A stretch of 64,000 nt of DNA from the NCBI GenBank assembly GCA_002633025.1, contig NMRB01000026.1:190011-254010 (forward strand), written 5' to 3'. Below are positions 53,108 to 63,356 of this stretch, in pieces (the stretch's first letter is position 1; each line of letters opens with the position of its first letter). The position numbers and the translations under genes are program-made. The notes under the pieces are model-generated. The model searched no databases, had not been told where the DNA came from, and saw only the letters and a program-made list of their open reading frames with translations. The stretch comes from Notospermus geniculatus (lineage: Eukaryota > Nemertea > Pilidiophora > Heteronemertea > Lineidae).

Positions 53108-53879
53108 TTAAAGGTGCTCCTCCATAGGAGTTTTCTTGTGCGGGTTACTGTACATGTACATTGATTCACCCAATACAGCATTACATGTAGATTACCCAAC
53201 TGCCTAGCTACTATTCTACAAAGCCTCTACCAAAATAGAATGTTCATCCAGGAATTAATATCGATGCTTTCCGCAACTATTGCAGGATACTTCTGACAGA
53301 GTATCGGAAACAAATCAACAAGGGGGCCTTGGCAGTCAACAAACTTGATACCTCGGGCATACCATTTGTGCTCTTAAACTCCTCTGTATTGTAATACTCA
53401 GTAACTGGATCAGGGATGTTATTTGACGATATAAACTGTTTGTTTCCATGGCAACAATTATTGGTTTATGATGAGGAATCTGGGGAACTAATCTATCAAT
53501 TGGTTCATCTGGAGAGAGCGAGGGATGCCAGCTTTGTCGAGGAGGATAATACCAATCGGATAGATAGAAGACAAAACCCTCACTTGGGACTCAGGGCATT
53601 TTTTACCGACAGTTAGGATCCTGTAATAAGCTTCGTACTGACAGCCTGAGGGTATCAGGGGTAGTACAAAGTCATCTCACTGACATGGGCTCCTAAAGCT
53701 AACAAATGTCCATTTAGTAACTTACGTTTTGTCTCTTCGAAACCTGCAACGATAAGAGATGAAATAGTTATGGTTATTTTAAAAGTTAAAGTTTACGGTC
53801 TAGAGTCTGATATCAACATTACAATCTTAGATGTAAACATCTGACTTGACACTTTGACCATGGTCTATCCTAAAACTTT
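53108..53879. other. MITE end fragment, otherwise no recognised feature
   Basis: 53112-53150 has GGTGCTCCTCCATAGGAG and TTTTCTTGTGCGGGTTA, the outer end of the GGGCAATTCACC MITE. The rest is unrecognised. Confidence 0.45.
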
Positions 53880-54045
53880 TTAGTAGAACTCTGATGAGCT
53901 GCCCATTCAGCACTAATCTGAGCATTTCAGACTGGCACCCATTTAACACCTGGTGGAGGGACGCCAGTAAGGCGAAGAGATTTGCCCAAAGTCCCACGCC
54001 CAGTGGGATTCAGGATCCTCTGACTCCCAGTCGTACCAGAGTGAA
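53880..54045 (-). mobile_element. SINE, family B, antisense
   Basis: On the minus strand it reads GTACGACTGGGAGTCAGAGG, AATCCCACTGGGCGTGGGAC, TTTGGGCAAATCTC and ends CTGAATGGGCAGCTCATC. This matches the body and 3' part of 42596 and 62487. Confidence 0.75.
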
Positions 54046-54639
54046 CATGTACGTGTACATGTAGTAAATAGCAATGTTCTTCCAACATTCGCTGGTTGAC
54101 TGGCCAACTTGCCCAATGCTCAGTACTTTGTTTTTCAATTTAATAAGACTGCACTCTATCAAAATGTCACACGCAAATGACAGGCAAAACCAACCGTCTC
54201 ATAAGTTCACATAATTCATGAACAAATCTACGGACTACCGGTTGGAATTATACCCCAACCTCATCCATCAGAACCTGAGCCCACCGAACATGACTGCCCA
54301 ACCACAACAACTAGCAACAAACCAATTCATATTCGATTTAACTGTCCACGTTTATCTCAGAATCTGACAATCTCACCTCAATTTCCAACAGATACTCAAT
54401 ATTCTCGCACCAGGATTGAATTCTGGGCGTATGATGAATATCATATAAAGCCAGACAGCAATGTGATGGAGCAGTTCTCCTTGGAACACGGCTAATGTGT
54501 CACATCGGAGTAAGAAATATCGGTTGGATATTGTGTTGTGGTGATCCGAGTGCAGGCGATCATGAGGATAATGGCAATCTCGGTATAATCTGGCAGTTAG
54601 ATACATTCAGTTCAGAAACCCTTGATCACCATCCACTGG
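54046..54639. other. No recognised feature
   Basis: Nothing supportable is seen here. Confidence 0.35.
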
Positions 54640-54729
54640 GCAGTCAGTGGCGTGATGGAAACATCGGCGTTTGTAACCGCTCATGTTCAAGGTTCAATTC
54701 CCAGTCGAATCTGTCCCCGTTCAAACCTA
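54640..54729 (+). mobile_element. SINE, family A (head)
   Basis: It contains GGGCAGTCAGTGGCGTGATG, GAAACATCGGCG and GGTTCAATTCCCAGTC. It is followed directly by the 54730-54883 MITE. Confidence 0.72.
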
Positions 54730-54883
54730 CAGAATCTTAGCAAATTTTCGACCCCAACCGGGGTCTTCATCAGGCTGGCACTACCAGAAGTGTACACTTT
54801 ACACTTCTGGTACATGTAGCTCGACTTGAAAGTGCCAGCCTGAAGAAGACCCCGGTTGGGGTTGAAAATTTGCTAAGATTCTG
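54730..54883. mobile_element. Fold-back MITE with CAGAATCTTAGCAAATTTTC ends (154 bp)
   Basis: The left arm CAGAATCTTAGCAAATTTTC with GACCCCAACCGGGGTCTTC pairs with the right arm GAAGACCCCGGTTGGGGTTG and AAAATTTGCTAAGATTCTG. Inside, CAGAAGTGT...ACACTTCTG is a second hairpin. Confidence 0.93.
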
Positions 54884-55012
54884 GAAATTGACTTCCTGTT
54901 TATCATCATTTTGTGTGTCATTTTTTGTGCTTTCTCTTTCTATCGATCAAACCTACAAGTACTCTATCTATGAGGGAGAACCCCTGACTGCGACTGTCAC
55001 AGTCCCCCATAA

Positions 55013-56116
55013 GTTCCTGTTCATCTGGGAACGCACTTCATTAGAAATGTTTTTGGCATTAGTGGCATTAGTGGCACTGTTCTTGCCTGGTTCCAGTCAT
55101 ACCTGGCCAACCGCACCTTTAAGGTCAAAGTTAGGAACAGTTTGTCGGATGTGCGTGACTTGAAATTTGGGGTTCCACAGGGAAGTGTCCTTGGACCGCT
55201 TTTGTTCTCCTGTTACACCCAACCATTGGCTAGTATCATGCAGGACCACGACGTGACCTCCCACTTTTATGCTGATGACACGCAAATCTGCCGGGCATTC
55301 AATTTGACTTCGACGTCATCCTTTTCATCTGCCATCAGCACGGTAGAATCTTGTCTCAGTGAGGTCCGTCAGTGGATGGGTGTTAACAGGTTGAAGTTGA
55401 ACGATTTAAAGACTGAGTTTCTTGTACTCGTTCCCCCTCGACAACGCAACTTACGACCAAACAATGCCATCTTGCGGTTGGGTGATGCTGAAATTAGGCC
55501 GTCCACTAAAGCTCGTAACCTTGGTTTCATCTTTGACGACACAATGTCCTTTCATGAGCAAATATCCAGTGTGGTGTCAGCAGGTTACTTTCATTTACGT
55601 AAAATTGCTTCCGTGAAAAAGTACCTTCCTAATGAACTTCTTGTTACCCTAACACATGCCTTTATTACTTCAAGACTCGACTTTTGCAATGCCTTGTACT
55701 TAGGTTTGCCTGAATACGAAATCAGACGGCTTCAGAAATTACAGAACCAAGCAGCGCGACTGGTCACGAATACCAAAAAGCGAGATCACATAACTCCTGT
55801 GCTCAAACAACTTCACTGGCTCCCTGTTGAGGCTAGGATTAAATTCAAAATTTTAATTTTTGCTTTCAGGGCCGTGAATGGTGGTGGCCCTGCGTATCTT
55901 CAGCTGCCCCTCTTTCATGCAGGAAGAAATACTAGGGCTGGAGCCGCACCTAGACTGGCACACTATAAAGCCAGAAAGAGGACGGCTGGTGATAGGGCAT
56001 ACAGTGCCGGCGCCTCACGGCTCTGGAACCAACTCCCATTGGCTGTCAGGCAATGTCAGACAGTCAATAGTTTTAAAAAATGTCTTAAAACGTATCTTTT
56101 TAATCAGTCATTCTAG
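55013..56116 (+). mobile_element. 5'-truncated L2/CR1-like non-LTR retrotransposon, reverse transcriptase
   Basis: The frame is open from 55013 to the stop at 56116. Homology to L2/CR1-type reverse transcriptases starts near 55049 ([14 protein letters not shown]). The conserved block [14 protein letters not shown] is at about 55166, and the catalytic YADD at 55268-55279. The C-terminal thumb and tail words [42 protein letters not shown] and [10 protein letters not shown] follow in the usual order. The endonuclease domain and the N-terminal part of the RT are missing, as expected for 5' truncation. The RT remnant has no internal stop, so the insertion is fairly young. Confidence 0.95.
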
Positions 56117-56245
56117 ATATTTTAACCAAAATGTTTTAATTCCGGTCGCTTACTTCTACATGTACTTTATGTAAAGCGCCACTGACAATTAGGTTTAAAG
56201 TGGCGCTATACAAATTCTTTTATTATTATTATTATTATTATTAAT
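56117..56245 (+). mobile_element. 3' UTR and TTA microsatellite tail of the L2/CR1-like element
   Basis: The stretch contains GTAAAGCGCCACTGACA and TAAAGTGGCGCTATACAAA, a hairpin typical of L2-type 3' ends. It ends in (TTA)n. Together with the RT it defines the element's 3' terminus near 56245. Confidence 0.85.
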
Positions 56246-56559
56246 TATCGACAATCATTGCGAAGGAGAGATCAGACAGGTGTGACTGGAGGCCTGCTGG
56301 GGTATAATCCAGCAAATCAGGGAGACTCAATCAAGATTAATAAGGGAGGCAAAGTCCCTTGATTGTGTCTTAATTCTCAGTGAAGGGTCGTGGGCAGAAA
56401 TGGTGAAAACGCAAAGTGAACTCTTAGGCATGTTAGGCAACCAGGATACTTTCGGTAAGGTGTTGTTGAGCAGGTAGGCTACTGCAGGTGGACAAGACTT
56501 GTCAAATGCTCAATGAATGCATACATTGTAGTTCTAACTCACAGGAATGCTGCACATAC

Positions 56560-56932
56560 AATGAGGAACCCGCACACTAACGTCACAACGTGGCGCTGCG
56601 AGCGATGTGACCGAAATCTCTTTTTTCTAACGTTATTTCCATTTATTTCTGGCGTGAAAATAAACCATTTGTGTGGCCGCATGGCAGTAAAACTTACATC
56701 ATCGTGTAGCAGATGAAATTTTCTTTTAAAAGCATTCCTTTTTTTCTTAAAATTAAGAGATCCGATAGCGATAGGGACAACGTCATTTGTGTCATTCTTC
56801 CTGTAGAAAAATGTACAGGAAATTTTTTCATGACGCAACGTCAACACCTAAAACAACGTCAATGACGTCGTTTCGGTACAATCGCTCGCAGCGCCGACCT
56901 GTCGGGATAAACCGCAGGGCGGGTTCCTCATT
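56560..56932. mobile_element. MITE with AATGAGGAACCCGC ends (373 bp)
   Basis: The left end AATGAGGAACCCGCACAC and CGCTGCGAGCGATGTGACC pairs with the right end TACAATCGCTCGCAGCGC and GCGGGTTCCTCATT. The central part has ACGTCATTTGTG and ACGTCAATGACG words. Confidence 0.8.
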
Positions 56933-57026
56933 CTGTAGCATAGGTTCTTGTTCAGCAGGCTCTGTCCATACACAACTCGAAGATTCTGGGACTTGCAAGC
57001 TCCGAGTCAAAAGGTACCCGTCACGT

Positions 57027-57191
57027 TAGAGTATTCTCACGTGAGTGGCTTTCTACGGGCAATTCACCATTGTTGGTTTCCTCATGGCTTATGGCTTGAC
57101 ATTGACACAATGACTGCCTATAGTTTCCTATGGTTGCATTGCCCATAGAGAGCCAACTTGCATGAGAAAACTCGCCCATGGAGGAGCACCT
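57027..57191. mobile_element. GGGCAATTCACC-family MITE, complete (165 bp)
   Basis: The left end CTCACGTGAGTGGCTTTCTA and CGGGCAATTCACCATTG pairs with the right end TTGCCCATAGAGAGCCAACT, GCATGAGAAAACTCG and CATGGAGGAGCACCT. This copy best shows both termini. Confidence 0.85.
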
Positions 57192-57194
57192 ATG

Positions 57195-57439
57195 TATAGA
57201 CGATTCTCGAATTTGCAGATGTGTGCACTTCCACCGAAATCGCAACCAGAACCTCAATCTGAAACCAGCTGACGTGATGCAATGATTCAGCAATGGTCGA
57301 CTCTGACGCAACGTTGTCGAAGTCACTGTCATGGGGTTTTCTGCATCACGTCATTCAGTTTCAGACCGAGGTTATGGTTGCGATTTCGGCGGAAGTGCAC
57401 AGATGTTCCTCTTTTATGTCAATTTGAGAATTGTCTATA
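57195..57439. mobile_element. Fold-back MITE TATAGAC...GTCTATA (245 bp)
   Basis: The arms share TATAGACGATTCTC, GTGCACTTCCACCGAAATCG, AACC.GAACCTC.ATCTGAAAC and GACGTGATGCA in inverted orientation. One arm occurs alone at 12176-12260. It abuts the preceding MITE. Confidence 0.88.
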
Positions 57440-57884
57440 AGAAGACAGATTGCCACTTTCAGAGAGGACACCATCTATACATGACTCAATAAAGTCCTGA
57501 ATCCTGAAGCACATCAGTGCAAGATTAGGGTTAAATCCGACATGCAAATCAACGGTTACAAGTCTCAACTCCGTCTAATTTGCATAGCCTCCATTAACGG
57601 TCCATCGGAGACAGATGAGGGTAGAGAAACCTGATTATCATGTGCAATTATCAAGTGAATTAATGCGTATATCGTCATGGTAACGCGACACGTTTCTGAC
57701 CGATGCCGTGCAATTGTCATTTTTTCAGAAGAATTGATGACTTATCGATCATGGCCACTTGGTAAATTGCGTACAGATTTGATAAGCAACCAAGTAATGT
57801 CGATAGCGACGATGTATATTTCGCCATCACTGTAACAATTTTCTCAACTGATATTCCGGTAGTCATTCAGCAGGAATTCTCTGG
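57440..57884. other. No recognised feature
   Basis: Nothing supportable is seen here. Confidence 0.35.
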
Positions 57885-58065
57885 CAGTTAGACGGACTGG
57901 CTTTGGGTGCCATGAGAGCACAGAGCATTTTCTCTCACCTCTGTGGTTCAGGGTTCAATTCCTAGCCAGACTCAGTACCGGTACTCATGTGACTGATACA
58001 GAGGGTGACACTCCAACTGCAGAGGTTTCCTCCGGGCACTCCTGTTTCCTCCTGCTGTTCACTAA
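57885..58065 (+). mobile_element. SINE, family A
   Basis: The head has GGCAGTTAGACGGACTGG, and a B box GGGTTCAATTCCTAG. The body reads CATGTGACTGATACAGAGG and the tail TTTCCTCCGGGCACTCCTG, TTTCCTCCTGCTG. Confidence 0.8.
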
Positions 58066-58159
58066 ATTTTCCCAATGTTTTCTATGGAGCTATAATGCCA
58101 TATACTTGGCACATTTTCCCAATATTTTCTATGGAGCTATAATGCCATATACTTGGCAC
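58066..58159. repeat. 47-bp tandem duplication
   Basis: Two units start at 58066 and 58113 with one difference (AATGTTTT or AATATTTT). Each unit ends ATACTTGGCAC. The unit is part of the family A SINE tail. Confidence 0.93.
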
Positions 58160-58350
58160 TCAGCTCAGGGTTCAATACTTTTAGACCACGGAGTAGTGCT
58201 GGTTTAAGAGTATTTAACTTGTGTCCAGGAAACCAGGGTCTGATTATCACAAACACTCAGTATGGTCAACTGGTATGGAAGGACCCAGAAGATTGAACCG
58301 GTAGAGCTACATAGGGTTTTATCATGATGTATGGGCGATGTTGTTGATAA

Positions 58351-58417
58351 AGTATGCTTTCGCTGCTTTATAAGAGAGAAAAGCTACGTTCTCTCTTAAA
58401 GCAGCGAAAGCATGTAC
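58351..58417. repeat. Short palindrome AGTATGCTTTCGCTGC (67 bp)
   Basis: The left arm AGTATGCTTTCGCTGCTTTA and AGAGAGAA pairs with the right arm TTCTCTCTTAAAGCAGCG and AAAGCATGTACT. The loop is about 8 bp. It may be a very small MITE. Confidence 0.85.
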
Positions 58418-60133
58418 TATACTATCTATGATATTATGCATTTAAGATTGTGTGGGAGAAACACTCGAAACACATGGCGAGTCATCAGTGCACAGTACCG
58501 GTAACAGATCACCACGATCACTCAGAGTAACCAGTAGGGCCTAGGCCTACCTAGTCCTAGGCCTAACAACAGACATTTGATCTGGCCTATTAGGCCTATC
58601 AGCCATGTCGACGGTGCCTAAAACCTAACTGACCCACACACGAAACACAGGAGGCCATCAAAAGTTAGCTGGCTGTGAGCCTAGTTGTGTTACAAATCTA
58701 GATCGGCGTAGGCTAAATGCCACAGATATTTTCATAGCTGCTGTTTATTTTGCCAAGGCTCATGACATGCATGAGGCTCGCTGGCCATGCCAGCACGATA
58801 GCAAAATGGCTTATATTCGTTTTCGAACAGCGATTACACATGACACCAGTGGTGACGTCACAGATCCAGCGAGCGATATGGGCTAAATTCGTTTTCACGC
58901 AGCTTCGTCGCTCAAAATAATTGATACCCCAGTTGATGACGTCACATGTTCATCGCAGGTTAACAAAAAACGCTTCTAACTCATCACTCGAACCCGTTTT
59001 GGACAAATTTTCACATTGGTTCCCTTCAGAATTGTGATACACACCGATCCTGTACGGTTTAAACGCCTGTCTTACTCCTGCGAATTCAGTATTAGGTGAC
59101 AAAGTTTCAGGCGAAAATCCGCCTCCAAGGCCAAAATGATAGACTGTGAAACGAATAGGTAATTAGCAAGCTTCGCTGATTTGCCGCTACGCGGCGGTTG
59201 GTTTCCTTGCGTCAAGTGATGTCCTGAATGAGCTGCTCCTTGAGTTCCCCATATAGGTTTCTGGACAGAATGGGGTCTAATGTGAAAGCGCTTTGAATTA
59301 TATTGAAACCATAAAAGTAGAAAGTGCTGCAACAATTTTTTTCATCTGCATTATTGAGATGCCCCCTTTGTGCATACGTACATTGTAAGTATGATGACTA
59401 TGGTAGAATTTGTCGAAATGGACAGACCCAAAAATAAGGACACTATTCACTTACAAATCATTCCTCTAGAACTAGACACGTGTAATAACCCTCAAGGGAA
59501 TCAACAACATCCCATACAGTCACCGACAGCTGGAGAAAAAACGGCCAGAAAAAACAGCAATTGCAGGATGACAACGATCTCTGCCACGGTTATTAGCGTT
59601 TTTCTTGTCAAGCTCTTCGGGGGGTTTTCTGTCTTAAGGAGGAAACGACATGCAATCGAGCTTGGGTGATTGGCCTAGATGATGGTTAACAGGAAAAAAA
59701 CATTTGCCTTCCGCTAATCTTCTGGTCTCCTGCAAAACACAGTCAGTGAGGCAGACATGGCCTTGGGCAAGACACTTAACTGTTTTTCTGATCGGCTTGG
59801 CGGCCATATTTATTGGAACAGACTGGGGACAAAATGTGATCAGAGGCATAAATATTGCACACACGATCACTCACGGACATGTCTACGATCTCTGAGAATA
59901 ACTGTCTTAGAAATTGTATAAGGTGAGCTGTGCCACCTGATATTGCTACGGATTATTTCAAATACACGGTGCACACGCCAGGATTATTTCCTTTACGCTG
60001 AATACGAATAATGATTGGCTCATCACTGATGCTACATGTAATAACTACGATGAAAATAACTCGCCGCAATGGAAGATTTGACACAGAGGTTATCGTTCGA
60101 TAATATGGCGACATTGCTTTTGCGTCCTCTTGG
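58418..60133. other. No recognised element
   Basis: 58535-58605 is unusually rich in TAGGCCTA words. Two short plus-strand frames (59370-59669 and 59704-59895) have hydrophobic stretches but match nothing I know. The rest is unannotated. Confidence 0.35.
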
Positions 60134-60400
60134 GCTGTCAGAGTGGTGCAGTTGAAACATCAGCACCTGTCACTTCTGAGGTTCTGGGTTCAATCCTTCG
60201 TCAAAAAAGGTTCAATCCTTCGTCAAAAATTCGTCAGACAGAGAAGGCGACTCTCTTTGGCAGTGCAGGCTTTGTATTTTTACTTCACGAAAATGCTTAC
60301 AGTAAAAGTACAAAAGGGCCGAGGCCTACAAGTAGGTATAAGTGGTGCAGGCTTTCTCCAGACAATCTGGTTTCCTCCTGCTAATCATTGATCGACACAT
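60134..60400 (+). mobile_element. SINE, family A
   Basis: The head has GGCTGTCAGAGTGGTGCAG, TTGAAACATCAGCACCTGTC and a B box GGGTTCAATCC. A 22-bp unit (GGTTCAATCCTTCGTCAAAA) is duplicated after it. The tail has CAGACAATCTGGTTTCCTCC. Confidence 0.85.
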
Positions 60401-60945
60401 TGCTATCCATAGAGTTAAGTATGTCATTGGTGCTGAGCTCTATTCATTTTCAATCCTCTTACGATATTCCCAATACTAGTATTACAGTGATAACACCAGG
60501 AACTTGTATTTTATCCATTTCAAAATCTCTCGCAAGGCCCAAGCTGTAATTTCTGAAATGTCAAACATGACCAGATGACACTTAATCCTTAAAATCCCTC
60601 CACAGTTATGTCAATTTCACCATTATGAAAGTGAAATTCTGTTGAAGCTGGTGATTATTCTCCCATGACACTATGGTGAATGAAAGTACAATGTATAATG
60701 CGTTCAAAACCCCGGCGTCACTGGGGGTTCAACACGCCACGTGAAATATTGGCAGGTGCCAACAATTATCCCTCTAACTCAATAAAAGTATCAAACTTTA
60801 ACTGGATGATTCACATTCATTTCAGAAATGAAGTACAACCCATTACACATCTGCATGTTACATTAACCATAACGCGGTGCACCTTATGGTACCGGACTCG
60901 CCAAGGTCATCGACGCGGCGGCCTAATGGAATGAATTGCTCCTAT

Positions 60946-61110
60946 AGTGACGACAACACGCGAGATACAATGGATTGTGTAATAGCTAGTGACTCATCTT
61001 CATTTAATCAAAATGTTATAGATTTACAATTGACTGGTTTGTCCCTCTGTCAAGCTGCATACCTTCTGTCACATACGTTTATTAGCCAAGCAACTGCTCA
61101 AGAAGCAAGC
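60946..61110 (+). CDS. Candidate exon of an unidentified gene
   Basis: The stretch is bounded by CTCCTATAG/TGACG and a very good donor GCAAGC/GTAAGT. In between it is open and encodes NTRDTMDCVIASDSSS, NQNVIDLQLTGLSLCQAAY and LLSHTFISQATAQEAS. I do not recognise the protein. It ends in phase 0, as does the start of the 62868 candidate, so the two could be spliced together. The case rests only on splice signals and amino-acid texture. Confidence 0.27.
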
Positions 61111-61269
61111 GTAAGTCAGTCAGTGTCTTGCCCAAGGTCATTTTAAGATTCTTACATGTACCATGAAGAACATCATCATATAAGCTAGCAAATACATTTA
61201 CTTTGAGTTTTGCAGTGTAGTTACAAATGACTTAGCTGTGCAAATTTTAGGTAAAAGCATTTGCTATTT

Positions 61270-61555
61270 ATGAATACCAACCATTGTTCTGATCTGTGTC
61301 TTGCCCTAGGCCATACTCAGTGTCTTGTCCAAGGACATGCTTTTGTTTTGCCCAAGGGCAAGCCAAGTGTCTTGCCTAAGGACACGTTAATTGTCTTGCC
61401 CAACAACACAGCCTACTTGGTGCCGTGCCCAAGGACATGCTCAGTGTCTTGCCGAAGGACATACTCAGTGTTGGTGTAGTACCGGTACATGCTTTTGTCT
61501 TGCCAAAGGATAAGTCAAGTGTCTTGCCCAAGGACATCTCAGTGTCTTGCCCAAG
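61270..61555. repeat. Minisatellite GTGTCTTGCCCAAGGACA, about 11 units
   Basis: Units of 24-30 bp share CAGTGTCTTGCCCAAGGACA with variants GCCTAAGG and GCCGAAGG. It lies in the possible intron between the two candidate exons. Confidence 0.92.
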
Positions 61556-62486
61556 AAAAGAATGAGGGCGGAGGTTTCCTGATGATCATAGCCCTGGCAT
61601 TTCCCATCTGCAGCCTTTTCCACACCAAATGTTTAGTTCAGGGGTAGACTGTCTAATGACCTGTGCAATGAACTGTACTTTCAACATGTCTGCTATGTAA
61701 AATTGTCATGTACACTCATGACATAACATATCGATCTCTACTTGAGTATAATGTACATGTACATGAAGAAAATATTGATCAAGTGCTCTGCCTTATAAAT
61801 AATACTTATATCCCCCACTGCTTAAGAGCGCAATACACTGTCGGTGGTAAATTAGCAGTGAGTATGGCATGAAGTTCACCGGCTCAATCTGCGCTCTTGA
61901 GAGTTCAAGCGGGAGTTCAAGGTGGCATTTGGTGAGAATGGAACCTTGGACTTCTCAGTATCGAGTTGGATGCTTAAGCACAGTGCCACCCCTTCCCCAA
62001 TCATGTCAATGCAGTCACTGATACGTGTATCTGATGAGGGACCATGACAAGCACCAGGCATGCCAGGCAAAGTCTCCTCTCCCATCAATGAAGTGCGAAT
62101 CTCAGCTGAGGCTTGCCGTGTATCTTACGAGATGTCCCACCATTCTATCAATCCCACACAAATGAGCTTGCACTCGAACAAAATGGCATCCAGCAGATTT
62201 CCCGCGAGAGATCTGAACTCGGTGATTTCTTTGTATTTTAATTGCTTCGTAAACCATTCCGTCCCAGAGGTGCGATAATTCTCGACATGGCGTCGGACAT
62301 CTTCGCTGCAGTGTCAGACGAGCCAATAGGGAAAAAACTTTGTACGCGAACATCTGAATCGCTGTGTAGTCTGTAGGCCGGGCAGAATAAGTTGAGTAGG
62401 TGCATGAAATGGCATTTGCAAATTTTGGAAAATGTGTACTGAAGTGAACACAGGGTCTGCTGAAAGGTATTCCCTCCATGTTTGAG
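61556..62486. other. No firm feature; possible minus-strand SINE head
   Basis: On the minus strand, 62000-61930 reads GGGTGGCACTGTGCTTAAGC and AAGGTTCCATTCTC, a possible degenerate tRNA-like head. Otherwise nothing is recognised. Confidence 0.3.
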
Positions 62487-62700
62487 GAACCACAGTGGTT
62501 AGTGGTTCGGGTCTCTGACTAGGAGTTAGAGGGTACCAGGTTTGAATCCCCCTATGGCGTGAGACTTAGGGCAAGTCTCCTTGCCTTATATTACTGGCCT
62601 CTCTCCACACCCAGGCATGCCAGGTGAACAAGTGGGACCGGTTGGAAATGCTCAGAGATTGTAGCGCTGAATAAACAGCTCATCTGAGTTCTTGTAGTTT
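62487..62700 (+). mobile_element. SINE, family B
   Basis: The head has GTGGTTAGTGGTTCGGGTCT and the B box GGTTTGAATCCCC. The body continues GCGTGAGACTTAGGGCAAG, TCTCCTTGCCTTAT and ends GCTGAATAAACAGCTCATCT. Confidence 0.85.
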
Positions 62701-62867
62701 CAGGATAGACTGGGGTTAAAGTGTAAAGTTGGATGATAACCTCTACCATTGTTGATATCTAATTATAAACTCAAACTTTAACTTTAGGGCTACAGTACTT
62801 GTAGTTTCTCCTTTGTTTTTATGCGTAATTCTTTCAACAAACTGACTAAACACACAAAAAATCTCAG

Positions 62868-63356
62868 TTTCCAACTGTGGCCATTTACGGTAACAGTACA
62901 GTGTATTTGTCTGACGAGGCATGGGGAAAAGCCACAGTTCTTGACCACTGCCAATTAGAAATTCATATGTTTGGTAACGGAACAAACAGTGAAACACAGG
63001 TGCATGACATCGACAGGTCTCATCACAACAGTTCAAATGACTTGCGTGCCTGTGGTGGAAGGCCCAGGAAGGCTTATGTGAGCAAATACATGAACAGGAA
63101 TAGCAAGACATCACAAAAGAACCGTGTCCTAAATTGTCACGAATCATTGACTGCCATGGTTGAAAACACTATTTCTTACATAAATGGGGTTCCACATACA
63201 TATGATATATTTCTTAAGACAGTTATTTTTTTTACTTCGTTCTTCTTCCCCAATACATGTACACAACACAAGTTTGCATTGAAGCAGAACTGTTTACCCT
63301 GTTGCTATTTCGACCCAGCGGTTTACTTTCCACAATCACATACAATCATACCATAG
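62868..63356 (+). CDS. Candidate terminal exon of an unidentified gene
   Basis: An acceptor-like AAAAAATCTCAG/TTTCC opens a frame that stays open to 63356. It encodes FPTVAIYGNSTVYLSDEAWG, KATVLDHCQLEIHMFGNG and, further on, CGGRPRKAYVSKYMNRNSK. The first 110 residues look protein-like; the part after about 63210 is hydrophobic and Cys-rich and less convincing. I do not recognise the protein. Frames this long are expected about once or twice by chance in a window of this size. Confidence 0.27.
   Translation, partial: FPTVAIYGNSTVYLSDEAWGKATVLDHCQLEIHMFGNGTNSETQVHDIDRSHHNSSNDLRACGGRPRKAYVSKYMNRNSKTSQKNRVLNCHESLTAMVENTISYINGVPHTYDIFLKTVIFFTSFFFPNTCTQHKFALKQNCLPCCYFDPAVYFPQSHTIIP

Noticed and set aside
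59370-59895. Two plus-strand frames with a possible membrane segment each
   Set aside because: They are in different frames with no convincing splice pair, and the second contains SINE-like words (CCTTGGGCAAGACACTTA).
61930-62000. Minus-strand SINE head
   Set aside because: Box-like words are present but no tail or second copy could be matched, so it is mentioned only as a possibility.
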